The notes beneath the pieces were generated by a model. The model saw only the letters and a list, made by a program, of their open reading frames with translations, ran no database searches and had not been told where the DNA came from. From NCBI GenBank assembly GCA_009786175.1, contig WQTQ01000081.1:1-5806 (forward strand): DNA of 5,806 nucleotides, given 5' to 3'. The stretch is from Bacillota bacterium. Its GTDB lineage: Bacteria; Bacillota_A; Clostridia; Lachnospirales; WQUN01. Each line of letters begins with the position of its first letter. Position 1 is the first letter of the stretch. The position numbers were made by a program, and so were the translations under genes. Below, one piece after another: positions 1 through 5,295 of the stretch.

Positions 1-114
1 ACCGGGGACGGAAGCATAGGCGTACATATCTTCCAGGTCGGATTCTTTAAACGCCCGCAAAATCAGGCGGTCTGTTTCTATGGTTATGTTTGTTGTGTCC
101 AACGGAAAGTCCAT
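1..114 (-). CDS. GNAT family N-acetyltransferase, RimJ/RimL-like (N-terminal 38 residues only)
   Basis: Reading leftward from the ATG at 114-112, the frame stays open to the window edge and gives 38 residues. The segment at residues 12-22, IETDRLILRAF, followed by an acidic D-L-E-D-M-Y-A-Y helix, is the typical opening (beta-1 strand and alpha-1) of RimJ/RimL-type GNAT proteins, which transfer acetyl from acetyl-CoA to an amino group on a protein or small molecule. The acetyl-CoA binding motif would lie beyond the window, so neither substrate nor activity can be judged. The start at 114 is chosen because a GAGGA ribosome binding site (128-124) lies 9 bases upstream. An in-frame ATG at 123 directly abuts that site and is unlikely to be used. 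The gene lies 41 bases after the preceding leftward gene, so it may be read through from that operon, but it also has a good promoter of its own at 170-142. Confidence 0.8.
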   Translation of the reverse strand, partial: MDFPLDTTNITIETDRLILRAFKESDLEDMYAYASVPG

Positions 115-141
115 TTTTATCATTCCTCATGCTTTTTGACA

Positions 142-170
142 ATTATAGCATATTTTCACGGGTTTGTATA
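142..170 (-). promoter_or_regulatory. Predicted extended -10 promoter for the GNAT gene
   Basis: On the minus strand there is a perfect TATAAT (147-142) preceded by TG one base upstream (TGCTATAAT, 150-142), which is an extended -10 element. Exactly 17 bases further upstream is TATACA (170-165), matching four of six -35 positions. The predicted transcript start near 135 leaves a leader of about 20 bases that contains the GAGGA ribosome binding site. The -35 and part of the spacer lie inside the last codons of the upstream gene. This is a pattern match only. Confidence 0.6.
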
Positions 171-1118
171 AAAATGCACCTGGGCCAGTTCATAGGCCCA
201 GCCTTCCAATGTTATTTTGTAAAATTGATAAGCACCCGGGGCGGCTACCGTAAACGCTTTCTCTGTGTATTTTGTGACAGTATCCGGGAAAGCGTCGGTT
301 TTAACCCGTGTGTCAAGCTGCACCCAAGGGCCGTCATTAGAGTTTGCGCCATACAAAGTCCATTTATCCGGAATGCTAACCGTTACAAGGCTGTACATTG
401 CCACTGCGGCAGGCTCATCCAGTTGAAATACGATGTCACAGTTACGCCCGTCGCTTTTATACGGCCCGTACGGCCCCGCGTAAAATCGTTTGGAATAATC
501 CCCATCGAACAGCTTTTCCGCGTTTTCATTGGAGACGCCGCGCAAGTCGAATACGCCGCTTATGCGCAATGGATTATCTATGCGGCAGAGCCCGTCCGCT
601 GCCGGGTCAAACAACGGCCGTTTGACTGTGCCATGAGTGTGCCTTTTATACCATTCCAGCAACTTTTTCATACAGTTAATTTCTACCGGGTCCGGGTCTG
701 TAAACCGCACACAGCAAATATTGTTAAATTCCTTACCGGCTATTGTCACAAGGCCACGCATGGCGCACTTAACGAAGCAAGCCACACATGGGTGGACATT
801 TGCCCAAATGGTTTCCTGCAAGTTGTTGGCCGCCAGATAATTTTCGTATGACTCATCGCCTTCGCCCATATACGGATCGAGGCACAATGAACCACCTTGA
901 AAGCGAATAGTGCCGATTCTATCGCCTTTGTAGGCGATTTTCCATGCGTTTGTAGAAGCCCAGCCATAGGTAAACTTGTTCTCTTTTAACCATGTGAGAA
1001 AATCCTCCACCGCTTGCCTTGTGCCGCTGTTGGAAAACTCATAGATGGATAAAATTTTCTCAATTTTTGGCCTGGTTTTTGCCTGTTCGGCAACTTCGCC
1101 TTTGTTTTGTAGAAACAT
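156..1118 (-). CDS. Uncharacterised protein with Cys-containing N-terminal region and C-terminal discoidin-like (F5/8 type C-like) domain
   Basis: The product is 320 residues, function unknown. Residues 25-160 form one apparent unit containing W/Y-rich segments (for example YGWASTNAWK, 51-60) and a cysteine cluster: C111, C114 and C118 in a C-x2-C-x3-C pattern, then C135-C136 after a GKEFNN stretch, and C149. This spacing could bind a metal such as zinc, but that is inference. Residues from about 190 to 318 resemble a galactose-binding-like / F5/8 type C beta-sandwich: an NENAEKLFDGD opening, DIVFQLDEPAAV, SIPDKWTLYGANSNDGPW, and a closing YKITLEGWAYELAQVHFY. Such domains usually bind sugars or lipids outside the cell, yet there is no signal peptide or membrane segment here, so the protein looks cytoplasmic. 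The start is well supported by GGAGGT (1130-1125) 6 bases upstream. It follows the MerR gene by 58 bases with no convincing terminator between, so the two are probably co-transcribed and MerR may control it. I am sure it is coding, moderately sure of the C-terminal fold, and unsure of any role. Confidence 0.85.
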   Translation of the reverse strand: MFLQNKGEVAEQAKTRPKIEKILSIYEFSNSGTRQAVEDFLTWLKENKFTYGWASTNAWKIAYKGDRIGTIRFQGGSLCLDPYMGEGDESYENYLAANNLQETIWANVHPCVACFVKCAMRGLVTIAGKEFNNICCVRFTDPDPVEINCMKKLLEWYKRHTHGTVKRPLFDPAADGLCRIDNPLRISGVFDLRGVSNENAEKLFDGDYSKRFYAGPYGPYKSDGRNCDIVFQLDEPAAVAMYSLVTVSIPDKWTLYGANSNDGPWVQLDTRVKTDAFPDTVTKYTEKAFTVAAPGAYQFYKITLEGWAYELAQVHFYTNP

Positions 1119-1144
1119 TGAAATACCTCCAATCGCCTTTTTGA

Positions 1145-1164
1145 ACCCCCTGATATCAGGGGGT
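1145..1164. other. Perfect 20-base palindrome between the MerR gene and the unknown gene
   Basis: The core CCCCCTGATATCAGGGGG (1146-1163) is a perfect palindrome, extended by one A-T pair on each side. In the leftward transcript it would fold into a GC-rich hairpin of about 8 base pairs with a 4-base ATAT loop. It sits between the MerR stop codon (1177) and the next ribosome binding site (1130-1125). On the leftward strand it is followed by TTCAAAAAGG, which is not a U tract, so it is a poor intrinsic terminator for that direction. Rightward it is followed by a T-rich but interrupted run, with no rightward gene to serve. It may partly attenuate, stabilise or process the transcript, or be a protein-binding site. 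Confidence 0.6.
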
Positions 1165-1176
1165 GAGTTTTGGGTT

Positions 1177-2718
1177 TTATTTCACCGGATACCAGCAGTA
1201 AACGGGGCTGTTCATTTCAGCTTCGTTACTTGGGTCCGGTTCTATTTTGCCATCCGGGTACGCGCTAAAACTCCCGGAGATAATGCCGTTCCATGTATAG
1301 CCCAATTTCATACAGGTGCTGTGGTCGTCAAAATCGTCTTTCCGGGCGTGTTCAAACACCAGCCATTTTGTAGCATCTATAGTTTCCGTATAAGGGTTAT
1401 GCTTCATTAATGCCTGCACATCTGTTATGTCTGCTTCCGCAAGGCAAAAAGTCATACGCCAGCCGCCACGCATGGCGGAATCCGCGTCGTGGGAGCCATA
1501 GCTTAAAAGCGGCGCAACCGGTTTGCGGAAGCTGTTCAGCAGTACCAGTCTGCCGTCCGCAATTATTTCATGCATAAACTGCTCTACTGTGGCGTTGCCA
1601 CTCATTACTTTTGTAAAGCCCAGGATTTTGAACTTGTTCTTTTGGGTTATGCTTGCCTTAAAGCCGCATTTTTCCTTGCTGCCGGGGATTTCCTGCGGGG
1701 CGGGTTCTTTGATAGGTACATAGTCTTTTATAGGGTAAAGCGCGTCTACTTGCCGCTCGTATTGTGGGTTTTGGAAATTGTAAATGTTAAGCACTTCTTC
1801 CAAAACCGGCTGTATACCGCCAAATGTGTCGGTGATGTCCTTAATTGGCGGAGTAAAACGGGCAAAATCCCAGTCAAATTGGTATTTATCGCTTTCGTTA
1901 ACCCAGTCCTGCATACCCAGGAACGGTTCGGGAACGTCTTTTCCTAAAAACTGTGCCGCGTATAACCCGCCGTGAAATATTTTTTTCACAAAAGGCGCGG
2001 GCAAGGTAAAATCATCGGGTATGGACACAAATAATTCCCGGCCAAAATTTTTGCCTGTGGCATTGGAATGGTCAAGTATAAAACATCGCAAGTCCGGTTT
2101 AACTTGAGGCAGATTGCTTTCACGCAAAAAATCGCAAAGTATCTGCCAGGCTTGCTCTTCAGTGTTTTCTGCCGTACAGAAAACAGACGCCACAGTCATA
2201 GGCGGCAGGTGTACAATGCGCACGTCACGGGGCTTACTTAATACATTCATCGCTGTGTTAAGCGCGTCCATAGAAAAATTTTCCGCAGGTTTATCCTCTT
2301 TAAAGTTAATTTTGGAGACAGTCAGGGCATCCACAACTTCCAGCAGGCTTTCATCGTCGGGCAGGGCGAATGCCGCGCCGCCTAAGTTTAGCCGCTTAAT
2401 AAAAACATTGATAATCGTACGGATGGTAGACAATGCCGCAATTTCACTGTTTATTTCCGCAAGGTTATGCTCGAAGGCATCGATGGCAACGGCGGCGTCA
2501 CCGCTTTGCAAAATTTCCGCAATTTTTTTAAGTGGTATCCGTAATTTGCGCAGGATTATTATTTGCCGAAGGCGTATAAGGCTGTGTTCATCGTAGACCC
2601 GGTATGCGAATTCGTCTTTCTTGGACGGAGTGATTAGCCCAATTTCCTCGTAATACCTAAGGGTGCGGGTGGAAACCCCAAAATGCCCGGACACCTGGCT
2701 GATGGTTTTAAGTTCCAT
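1177..2718 (-). CDS. MerR family transcriptional regulator with two C-terminal effector-binding regions
   Basis: The product is 513 residues, much longer than a simple MerR protein (about 120-150) or a MerR plus one effector domain (about 270). Residues 4-70 are a classic MerR winged helix-turn-helix: ISQVSGHFGVSTRTLRYYEEIGLI (5-28, shown by its parts STRTLRYYE and GLITPS), then YRVYDEHSLIRLRQI and a RKLRIPLKKIAEIL segment. Residues about 76-112 form the dimerisation helix. Residues about 165-335 look like a GyrI-like (AraC effector-binding type) module, starting RDVRIVHLPPMTVASVF. Residues about 352-513 form a further module ending in HSTCMKLGYTWNGIISGSF and SPVYCWYPVK, which also resembles effector-binding domains seen on other MerR regulators. 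No metal-sensing cysteine pair follows the dimerisation helix, so the ligand is probably an organic molecule. The start is set by GGAGGG (2730-2725) 6 bases upstream. MerR proteins usually twist their own promoter, and a dyad lies in the promoter just upstream. The likely targets are itself and the next gene. Confidence 0.93.
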   Translation of the reverse strand: MELKTISQVSGHFGVSTRTLRYYEEIGLITPSKKDEFAYRVYDEHSLIRLRQIIILRKLRIPLKKIAEILQSGDAAVAIDAFEHNLAEINSEIAALSTIRTIINVFIKRLNLGGAAFALPDDESLLEVVDALTVSKINFKEDKPAENFSMDALNTAMNVLSKPRDVRIVHLPPMTVASVFCTAENTEEQAWQILCDFLRESNLPQVKPDLRCFILDHSNATGKNFGRELFVSIPDDFTLPAPFVKKIFHGGLYAAQFLGKDVPEPFLGMQDWVNESDKYQFDWDFARFTPPIKDITDTFGGIQPVLEEVLNIYNFQNPQYERQVDALYPIKDYVPIKEPAPQEIPGSKEKCGFKASITQKNKFKILGFTKVMSGNATVEQFMHEIIADGRLVLLNSFRKPVAPLLSYGSHDADSAMRGGWRMTFCLAEADITDVQALMKHNPYTETIDATKWLVFEHARKDDFDDHSTCMKLGYTWNGIISGSFSAYPDGKIEPDPSNEAEMNSPVYCWYPVK

Positions 2719-2739
2719 GGCTGGCCCTCCTTTATGTAG

Positions 2740-2770
2740 ATTTTATATGTTGACGCGACGTTAAAGTCAA
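2740..2770 (-). promoter_or_regulatory. Predicted promoter of the MerR gene
   Basis: Reading leftward, TTGACT (2770-2765) is a five-of-six -35 box. TATAAA (2747-2742) lies 17 bases downstream and TAAAAT (2745-2740) lies 19 bases downstream; each matches five of six -10 positions. The 17-base reading would be a constitutive SigA-type promoter. The 19-base reading is the stretched spacing typical of promoters that MerR proteins activate by untwisting. Either gives a leader of only about 15-17 bases before the start codon, including the GGAGGG ribosome binding site. Confidence 0.75.
2750..2770. promoter_or_regulatory. Putative MerR operator (inverted repeat in promoter spacer)
   Basis: An inverted repeat TTGAC-N11-GTCAA spans 2750-2770. 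One arm coincides with the -35 box of the MerR promoter and the rest lies in the spacer, the normal position for a MerR-family operator. The arms match perfectly over 5 bases and only once more in the interior. Binding by the adjacent MerR protein is inferred from position. Confidence 0.6.
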
Positions 2771-2799
2771 GTTTATTTTACGCACAGAGGCACGGAGTG

Positions 2800-2841
2800 A
2801 AAAAGCGCGGAACCGGACATAATCCAGGCTCCGCGCTTTTT
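2800..2841 (-). terminator. Intrinsic terminator of the ArsR-like gene, probably bidirectional
   Basis: The arms AAAAAGCGCGGA (2800-2811) and TCCGCGCTTTTT (2830-2841) pair perfectly over 12 base pairs, with a 7-base GC-rich core and an 18-base loop that can pair further (CCGGA with TCC-A-GG). In the leftward direction the hairpin starts right at the TAA stop codon of the ArsR-like gene (2844-2842), and its descending arm ends in five U residues. On the other strand the run is seven T, so the element could also stop rightward transcription, although no rightward gene precedes it. Confidence 0.88.
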
Positions 2842-3399
2842 TTATGGCCCCTCAACCCACATGCCGCCAATTGCCGCGTATATGCCGCTTAGCATAATTT
2901 GCGCACTGGCGTTAATTACATACCTGTCATGATGTTTGTAGATAAGTTTCGCATTTTCCAAAATTGACAAGTGGTGGTAAAGCTGCCCGCCAACAAGCCC
3001 GGTCTTTTGGGACAGCTCGGAAGCCGTAGAGTCCCCCGTCATCAGCACTTTTAGCACGTTAATCCTGCGGGGGTTAGAAAATACATCCAGTGCAGAGGAA
3101 ATTACGTCTTCCGGGTATTCGAAAGCATCGCCGCAGGCAGTGCCACTGCCACGTTCAAATTTGCCCCTAACTTGTGCCCCGCTTACAGCCGTACTTACAT
3201 ACAACACTCCATGCTTCTCATTCATTTCTTTGAAAATATCATAGAGTTGGTTTTGTGCCGCAGTAATCCGTTCTTCATAAATTTGATAGGGATCCAGCGG
3301 TTTTTCTTTGGTTTCCCCGCTTCCTTGTTTAAGCCGTTCAATTTCGTCTTGCATTGCCGCAAGCTGCGCTTCCAGTTCTTCAATTTTTCTGTTTTCCAT
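2842..3399 (-). CDS. ArsR-like winged helix-turn-helix transcriptional regulator with N-terminal coiled coil
   Basis: The product is 185 residues. Residues 1-27 (MENRKIEELEAQLAAMQDEI and the following ERLKQ) have a heptad pattern typical of a short coiled coil, followed by a polar linker. Residues about 100-165 are an ArsR-type winged helix: ALDVFSNPRRINVLKVLM, then TASELSQKTGLVGGQLYHHL as helix-turn-helix with recognition helix around 136-150, and a wing at KLIYKHHDRYVI. The C-terminal 20 residues are hydrophobic and glycine-rich (MLSGIYAAIGGMW). The usual ArsR metal-binding ELCVCDL motif is absent and the only cysteine is C89, so it is unlikely to be a metal sensor. Length exceeds a minimal ArsR protein (about 100) because of the N-terminal half, residues 28-100, whose fold I do not recognise. 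The start is fixed by GGAGGT (3410-3405) 5 bases upstream. It diverges from the LytTR operon and has half-sites inside its own promoter, so autorepression is likely and control of the divergent operon possible. Confidence 0.88.
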   Translation of the reverse strand: MENRKIEELEAQLAAMQDEIERLKQGSGETKEKPLDPYQIYEERITAAQNQLYDIFKEMNEKHGVLYVSTAVSGAQVRGKFERGSGTACGDAFEYPEDVISSALDVFSNPRRINVLKVLMTGDSTASELSQKTGLVGGQLYHHLSILENAKLIYKHHDRYVINASAQIMLSGIYAAIGGMWVEGP

Positions 3400-3434
3400 T
3401 ACATACCTCCATTTATTGTTTTGCCGACATAATT

Positions 3435-3463
3435 ACTATACACTGTACACAGTTTACTGTCAA
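3435..3463 (-). promoter_or_regulatory. Predicted SigA-type promoter of the ArsR-like gene
   Basis: Reading leftward, a perfect -35 box TTGACA (3463-3458) and a -10 box TATAGT (3440-3435, five of six) are separated by exactly 17 bases. The predicted start near 3428 leaves a leader of about 29 bases before the ATG at 3399, with GGAGGT within it. A promoter this close to consensus is expected to be strong unless repressed. Confidence 0.82.
3442..3460. promoter_or_regulatory. Putative operator: three ACTGT/ACAGT half-sites in the promoter spacer
   Basis: ACTGT at 3442-3446, ACAGT at 3449-3453 and ACTGT at 3456-3460 alternate in orientation with centres exactly 7 bases apart. They form two overlapping dyads, ACTGT-AC-ACAGT and ACAGT-TT-ACTGT. 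They fill the spacer and reach into the -35 box of the ArsR-like gene promoter, so a bound dimer would block RNA polymerase. The adjacent ArsR-like protein is the obvious candidate ligand, by inference. Confidence 0.6.
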
Positions 3464-3490
3464 TGGTAATTTCTATTTTTTTCATTTTTC

Positions 3491-3542
3491 ACCTTAGCAC
3501 GCATGCAACCACAACTTAGCATACAATTCAGTCATCTTAGGA
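3491..3542 (+). promoter_or_regulatory. Three phased 9-base direct repeats, putative LytTR binding sites
   Basis: ACCTTAGCA (3491-3499), AACTTAGCA (3513-3521) and ATCTTAGGA (3534-3542) share A-N-CTTAG-S-A. They are separated by 13 and 12 bases, giving repeat periods of 22 and 21, about two helical turns. LytTR-family proteins are known to bind 9-base direct repeats separated by 12-13 bases, so the architecture fits closely, although the repeat sequence matches the published general consensus only in part. The last copy ends 8 bases before the -35 region of the LytTR operon promoter, as expected for an activator site. The adjacent LytTR gene is the likely source of the protein. Confidence 0.72.
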
Positions 3543-3550
3543 AAATTCCA

Positions 3551-3579
3551 TTGCGGCATTTAAACCGGGTGACTATACT
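3551..3579 (+). promoter_or_regulatory. Predicted promoter of the LytTR-DUF3021-ABC operon
   Basis: A good -10 box TATACT (3574-3579, five of six) is preceded at exactly 17 bases by TTGCGG (3551-3556), which matches only the first three -35 positions. A weak -35 next to upstream activator repeats is typical of activator-dependent promoters. The predicted start near 3586 leaves a leader of about 23 bases holding the GGAGG ribosome binding site. Confidence 0.68.
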
Positions 3580-3608
3580 TACCTTATTACCGCTTCCGGA
3601 GGTGGGAC

Positions 3609-4091
3609 ATGAAAATAAACATAAATATCAGCAGCAGCTACAATGAAACAGAAATTACAATTAACAGCGCGGCAATGGACGAAGAACTGGAAAAAGTTAT
3701 CGCCGCCTTGCGTGCCCTGGACTTTAAGCTTACGGGCACAAAAAACAGCCAGACTTTTATCCTGGACGCGTCGCAAATTTTGTACGCAGACACCGTAGAC
3801 AAAAAAACATTCCTGTATACCAAAACAGACGTGTACGAGACTAACCTGCGGCTGTACGAGTTGGAGGCATACCTGTCCAAAAATGATTTCTTTAGAGCAG
3901 GCAAATCCATCATTATCAACTTTAACAAAATCCGCTCTTTAAAAGCGGACATTGCCGGCAGGATAATTGTTGTAATGGAAAACGGCGAAAAGCAAGTTGT
4001 ATCCAAGCAGTACGCTTCATTTATTAAAGAGAAGCTGGGGCTGGCCGCTAAACAAGCGGGCCACTCACCCATGCACCCGGGGAGGGAATAA
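3609..4091 (+). CDS. LytTR family DNA-binding transcriptional regulator
   Basis: The product is 160 residues, the usual size of stand-alone LytTR regulators that lack a receiver domain. Residues 1-45 form a short N-terminal extension (MKININIS..., then a helical DEELEKVIAALRAL) typical of this subgroup. Residues about 47-145 are the LytTR beta-rich DNA-binding domain: ILDASQILYADTVDKKTFLY, YELEAYLSKNDFFRAGKSII, INFNKIRSL and the closing ENGEKQVVSKQYASFIKEKL. There is no phosphoacceptor aspartate domain, so control must come from elsewhere, most likely from the membrane protein encoded next. This matches known LytTR regulatory systems such as HdrRM and BrsRM of Streptococcus mutans, where a membrane protein inhibits its LytTR partner. 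The start is set by GGAGG (3598-3602) 6 bases upstream. The stop lies 2 bases before the next start, whose ribosome binding site is inside this gene, so translation is probably coupled. Likely autoactivated through the repeats at 3491-3542. Confidence 0.93.
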   Translation: MKININISSSYNETEITINSAAMDEELEKVIAALRALDFKLTGTKNSQTFILDASQILYADTVDKKTFLYTKTDVYETNLRLYELEAYLSKNDFFRAGKSIIINFNKIRSLKADIAGRIIVVMENGEKQVVSKQYASFIKEKLGLAAKQAGHSPMHPGRE

Positions 4092-4093
4092 CC

Positions 4094-4570
4094 ATGAACG
4101 AACAAAAATTTACACTAAAAGAATTTTGGCAGCTTACGGCAACAACTTTCACATGTGTCATACTGGCCATGTCCATAGCCGGGGGGTTTTTCGGCTACGA
4201 ATTGTCCGTAATTTTTCCTGAAGGTGACGATGGGCTGTCATTTCTGCGGATTTTTCAAATATTTCTGTTTGCGGTCACAAACAGTGCCTTGTCACTGGTA
4301 TTAATAACCGCAAAATTTTTACAAACTGCTAAACTGCTGTGGCAGTTTATGCTGGTAATGGTTTCATGCTTTATTGCTACCGTCATTTTGATAATTATAT
4401 TCGGCTGGATTCCTCACGGTTTCCTAACAGGCTGGATATGGTTTGCAGCAATTTTTATAACGCTGTTTGTAACCGGTTCGCTTTTTACAATTGTTAAACT
4501 GCACTTTGAAGAGAAGCGATACAACAATCTACTTTCCGACTACAAAAAAAGACAAGGAGAAAACAAATGA
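4094..4570 (+). CDS. DUF3021 family membrane protein, probable inhibitor of the LytTR regulator
   Basis: The product is 158 residues with four clear hydrophobic segments, roughly 15-37, 50-72, 82-105 and 112-135, and a charged, probably cytoplasmic C-terminal tail (KLHFEEKRYNNLLSDYKKRQ). This layout, the tail and the position right after a LytTR gene are characteristic of DUF3021 proteins. In the streptococcal LytTR regulatory systems the equivalent membrane protein antagonises the regulator; applying that here is inference by analogy. No catalytic motif is visible. GGAGGG (4081-4086) lies 7 bases before the ATG and overlaps the end of the LytTR gene. The stop codon overlaps the start of the ABC ATPase gene (ATGA at 4567-4570), so the products are probably made in step. 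Confidence 0.88.
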   Translation: MNEQKFTLKEFWQLTATTFTCVILAMSIAGGFFGYELSVIFPEGDDGLSFLRIFQIFLFAVTNSALSLVLITAKFLQTAKLLWQFMLVMVSCFIATVILIIIFGWIPHGFLTGWIWFAAIFITLFVTGSLFTIVKLHFEEKRYNNLLSDYKKRQGENK

Positions 4571-5295
4571 TTCAAATGAACAACATCACCAAGCGTTTTG
4601 GCGGGCAAGCCGTTTTGTCCGGCATTACTTTTGAAGCAAAAGAAAAAGAGATTTTTGGGTTGCTTGGGCCATCCGGCGCGGGTAAAACTACAATTATTAA
4701 TATTTTAACTAACCAGCTGAACCCGGACGGGGGCAGCTATACCGTTGGTGCCACATCTTTGGAAACGGGCCTTATGCTGGACGAAGACGGTCTGTATGTA
4801 CGCCTAAGCTGCCTGGACAACTTAAACATTTTTGCGGGTATTTATGGCATACCAAAGAAAAAGTCTATAGAAGCCCTGGAAAGCGTGGGCCTTGGAAATT
4901 CCGCAAAAAAAGCCGTTCACCAGCTTTCTAAGGGGATGCGGCAACGGCTGGCACTGGCACGGGCAATTCTGCACAAGCCCAAGGTACTTTTCCTGGACGA
5001 ACCCACAAGCGGCCTGGACCCGCTTACAGCCCGGGGCATTCACCGCCTGATAGAAGACCTGCGAAATAACGGCGCGACAATATTCCTAACCACTCACAAC
5101 ATGGAAGAAGCTGTAAAGCTGTGCAACCACGTGGCACTTTTACACAAAGGAAAAATTGTGGAGTATGGCGTCCCTGTGGAAATATGTCAGCGTCACGACG
5201 CAATGAAAACCATACCGGACTTAGAAGCCGTGTTCGTAAAATTAACCGGCGTCGGCTTAGAAAGCGACGGGAACATCGATGGGGGTGCAAGATGA
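4567..5295 (+). CDS. ABC transporter ATP-binding protein (drug/peptide exporter type)
   Basis: The product is 242 residues, a single nucleotide-binding domain. Walker A is GPSGAGKT (34-41, K40), the signature is LSKGM (120-124) followed by RQRLALARAI, Walker B with catalytic glutamate is VLFLDE (140-145), the D-loop is SGLD (148-151) and the switch histidine is H177 in TTHNMEEA. All residues needed for ATP hydrolysis are present. The Q-loop region reads GLMLDEDGLY (68-77), with acidic residues where glutamine is usual. LSKGM rather than LSGGQ and the overall sequence are typical of ABC-2 type exporters. A C-terminal tail of about 30 residues follows the domain. It would work as a dimer with the permease encoded next, at the cytoplasmic face of the membrane; the substrate is unknown. 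The start is fixed by AAGGAG (4554-4559) 7 bases upstream. The gene overlaps both neighbours by four bases (ATGA). Confidence 0.95.
   Translation: MIQMNNITKRFGGQAVLSGITFEAKEKEIFGLLGPSGAGKTTIINILTNQLNPDGGSYTVGATSLETGLMLDEDGLYVRLSCLDNLNIFAGIYGIPKKKSIEALESVGLGNSAKKAVHQLSKGMRQRLALARAILHKPKVLFLDEPTSGLDPLTARGIHRLIEDLRNNGATIFLTTHNMEEAVKLCNHVALLHKGKIVEYGVPVEICQRHDAMKTIPDLEAVFVKLTGVGLESDGNIDGGAR

Noticed and set aside
90..851. Rightward open frame of 253 codons opposite the unknown 320-residue gene
   Set aside because: It is antisense to a gene with a strong ribosome binding site and recognisable domain pattern. It has no ribosome binding site of its own, and its protein is rich in Cys, Arg and Val with no family resemblance.
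1145..1182. The palindrome as a rightward intrinsic terminator
   Set aside because: The following T run is interrupted by G residues and there is no rightward gene upstream to terminate.
753..1477. A 13-base repeat GCCACGCATGGCG at 753-765 and 1465-1477
   Set aside because: Both copies are within coding sequence and encode the same short AMRG peptide in unrelated proteins; most likely coincidence of codon choice rather than a functional repeat.
2114..2596. Rightward open frame of 160 codons opposite the MerR gene
   Set aside because: It covers the antisense of the unmistakable MerR DNA-binding region; the composition (Ser, Arg, Ile rich) is that of a shadow frame.
3581..3589. A possible fourth LytTR-like repeat, ACCTTATTA
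   Set aside because: It shares only ACCTTA with the other copies, is not in the 21-22 base phase, and lies downstream of the -10 box.
3638..4105. Leftward open frame of 155 codons opposite the LytTR gene
   Set aside because: Antisense shadow of a clear LytTR domain, low complexity, no supporting signals.
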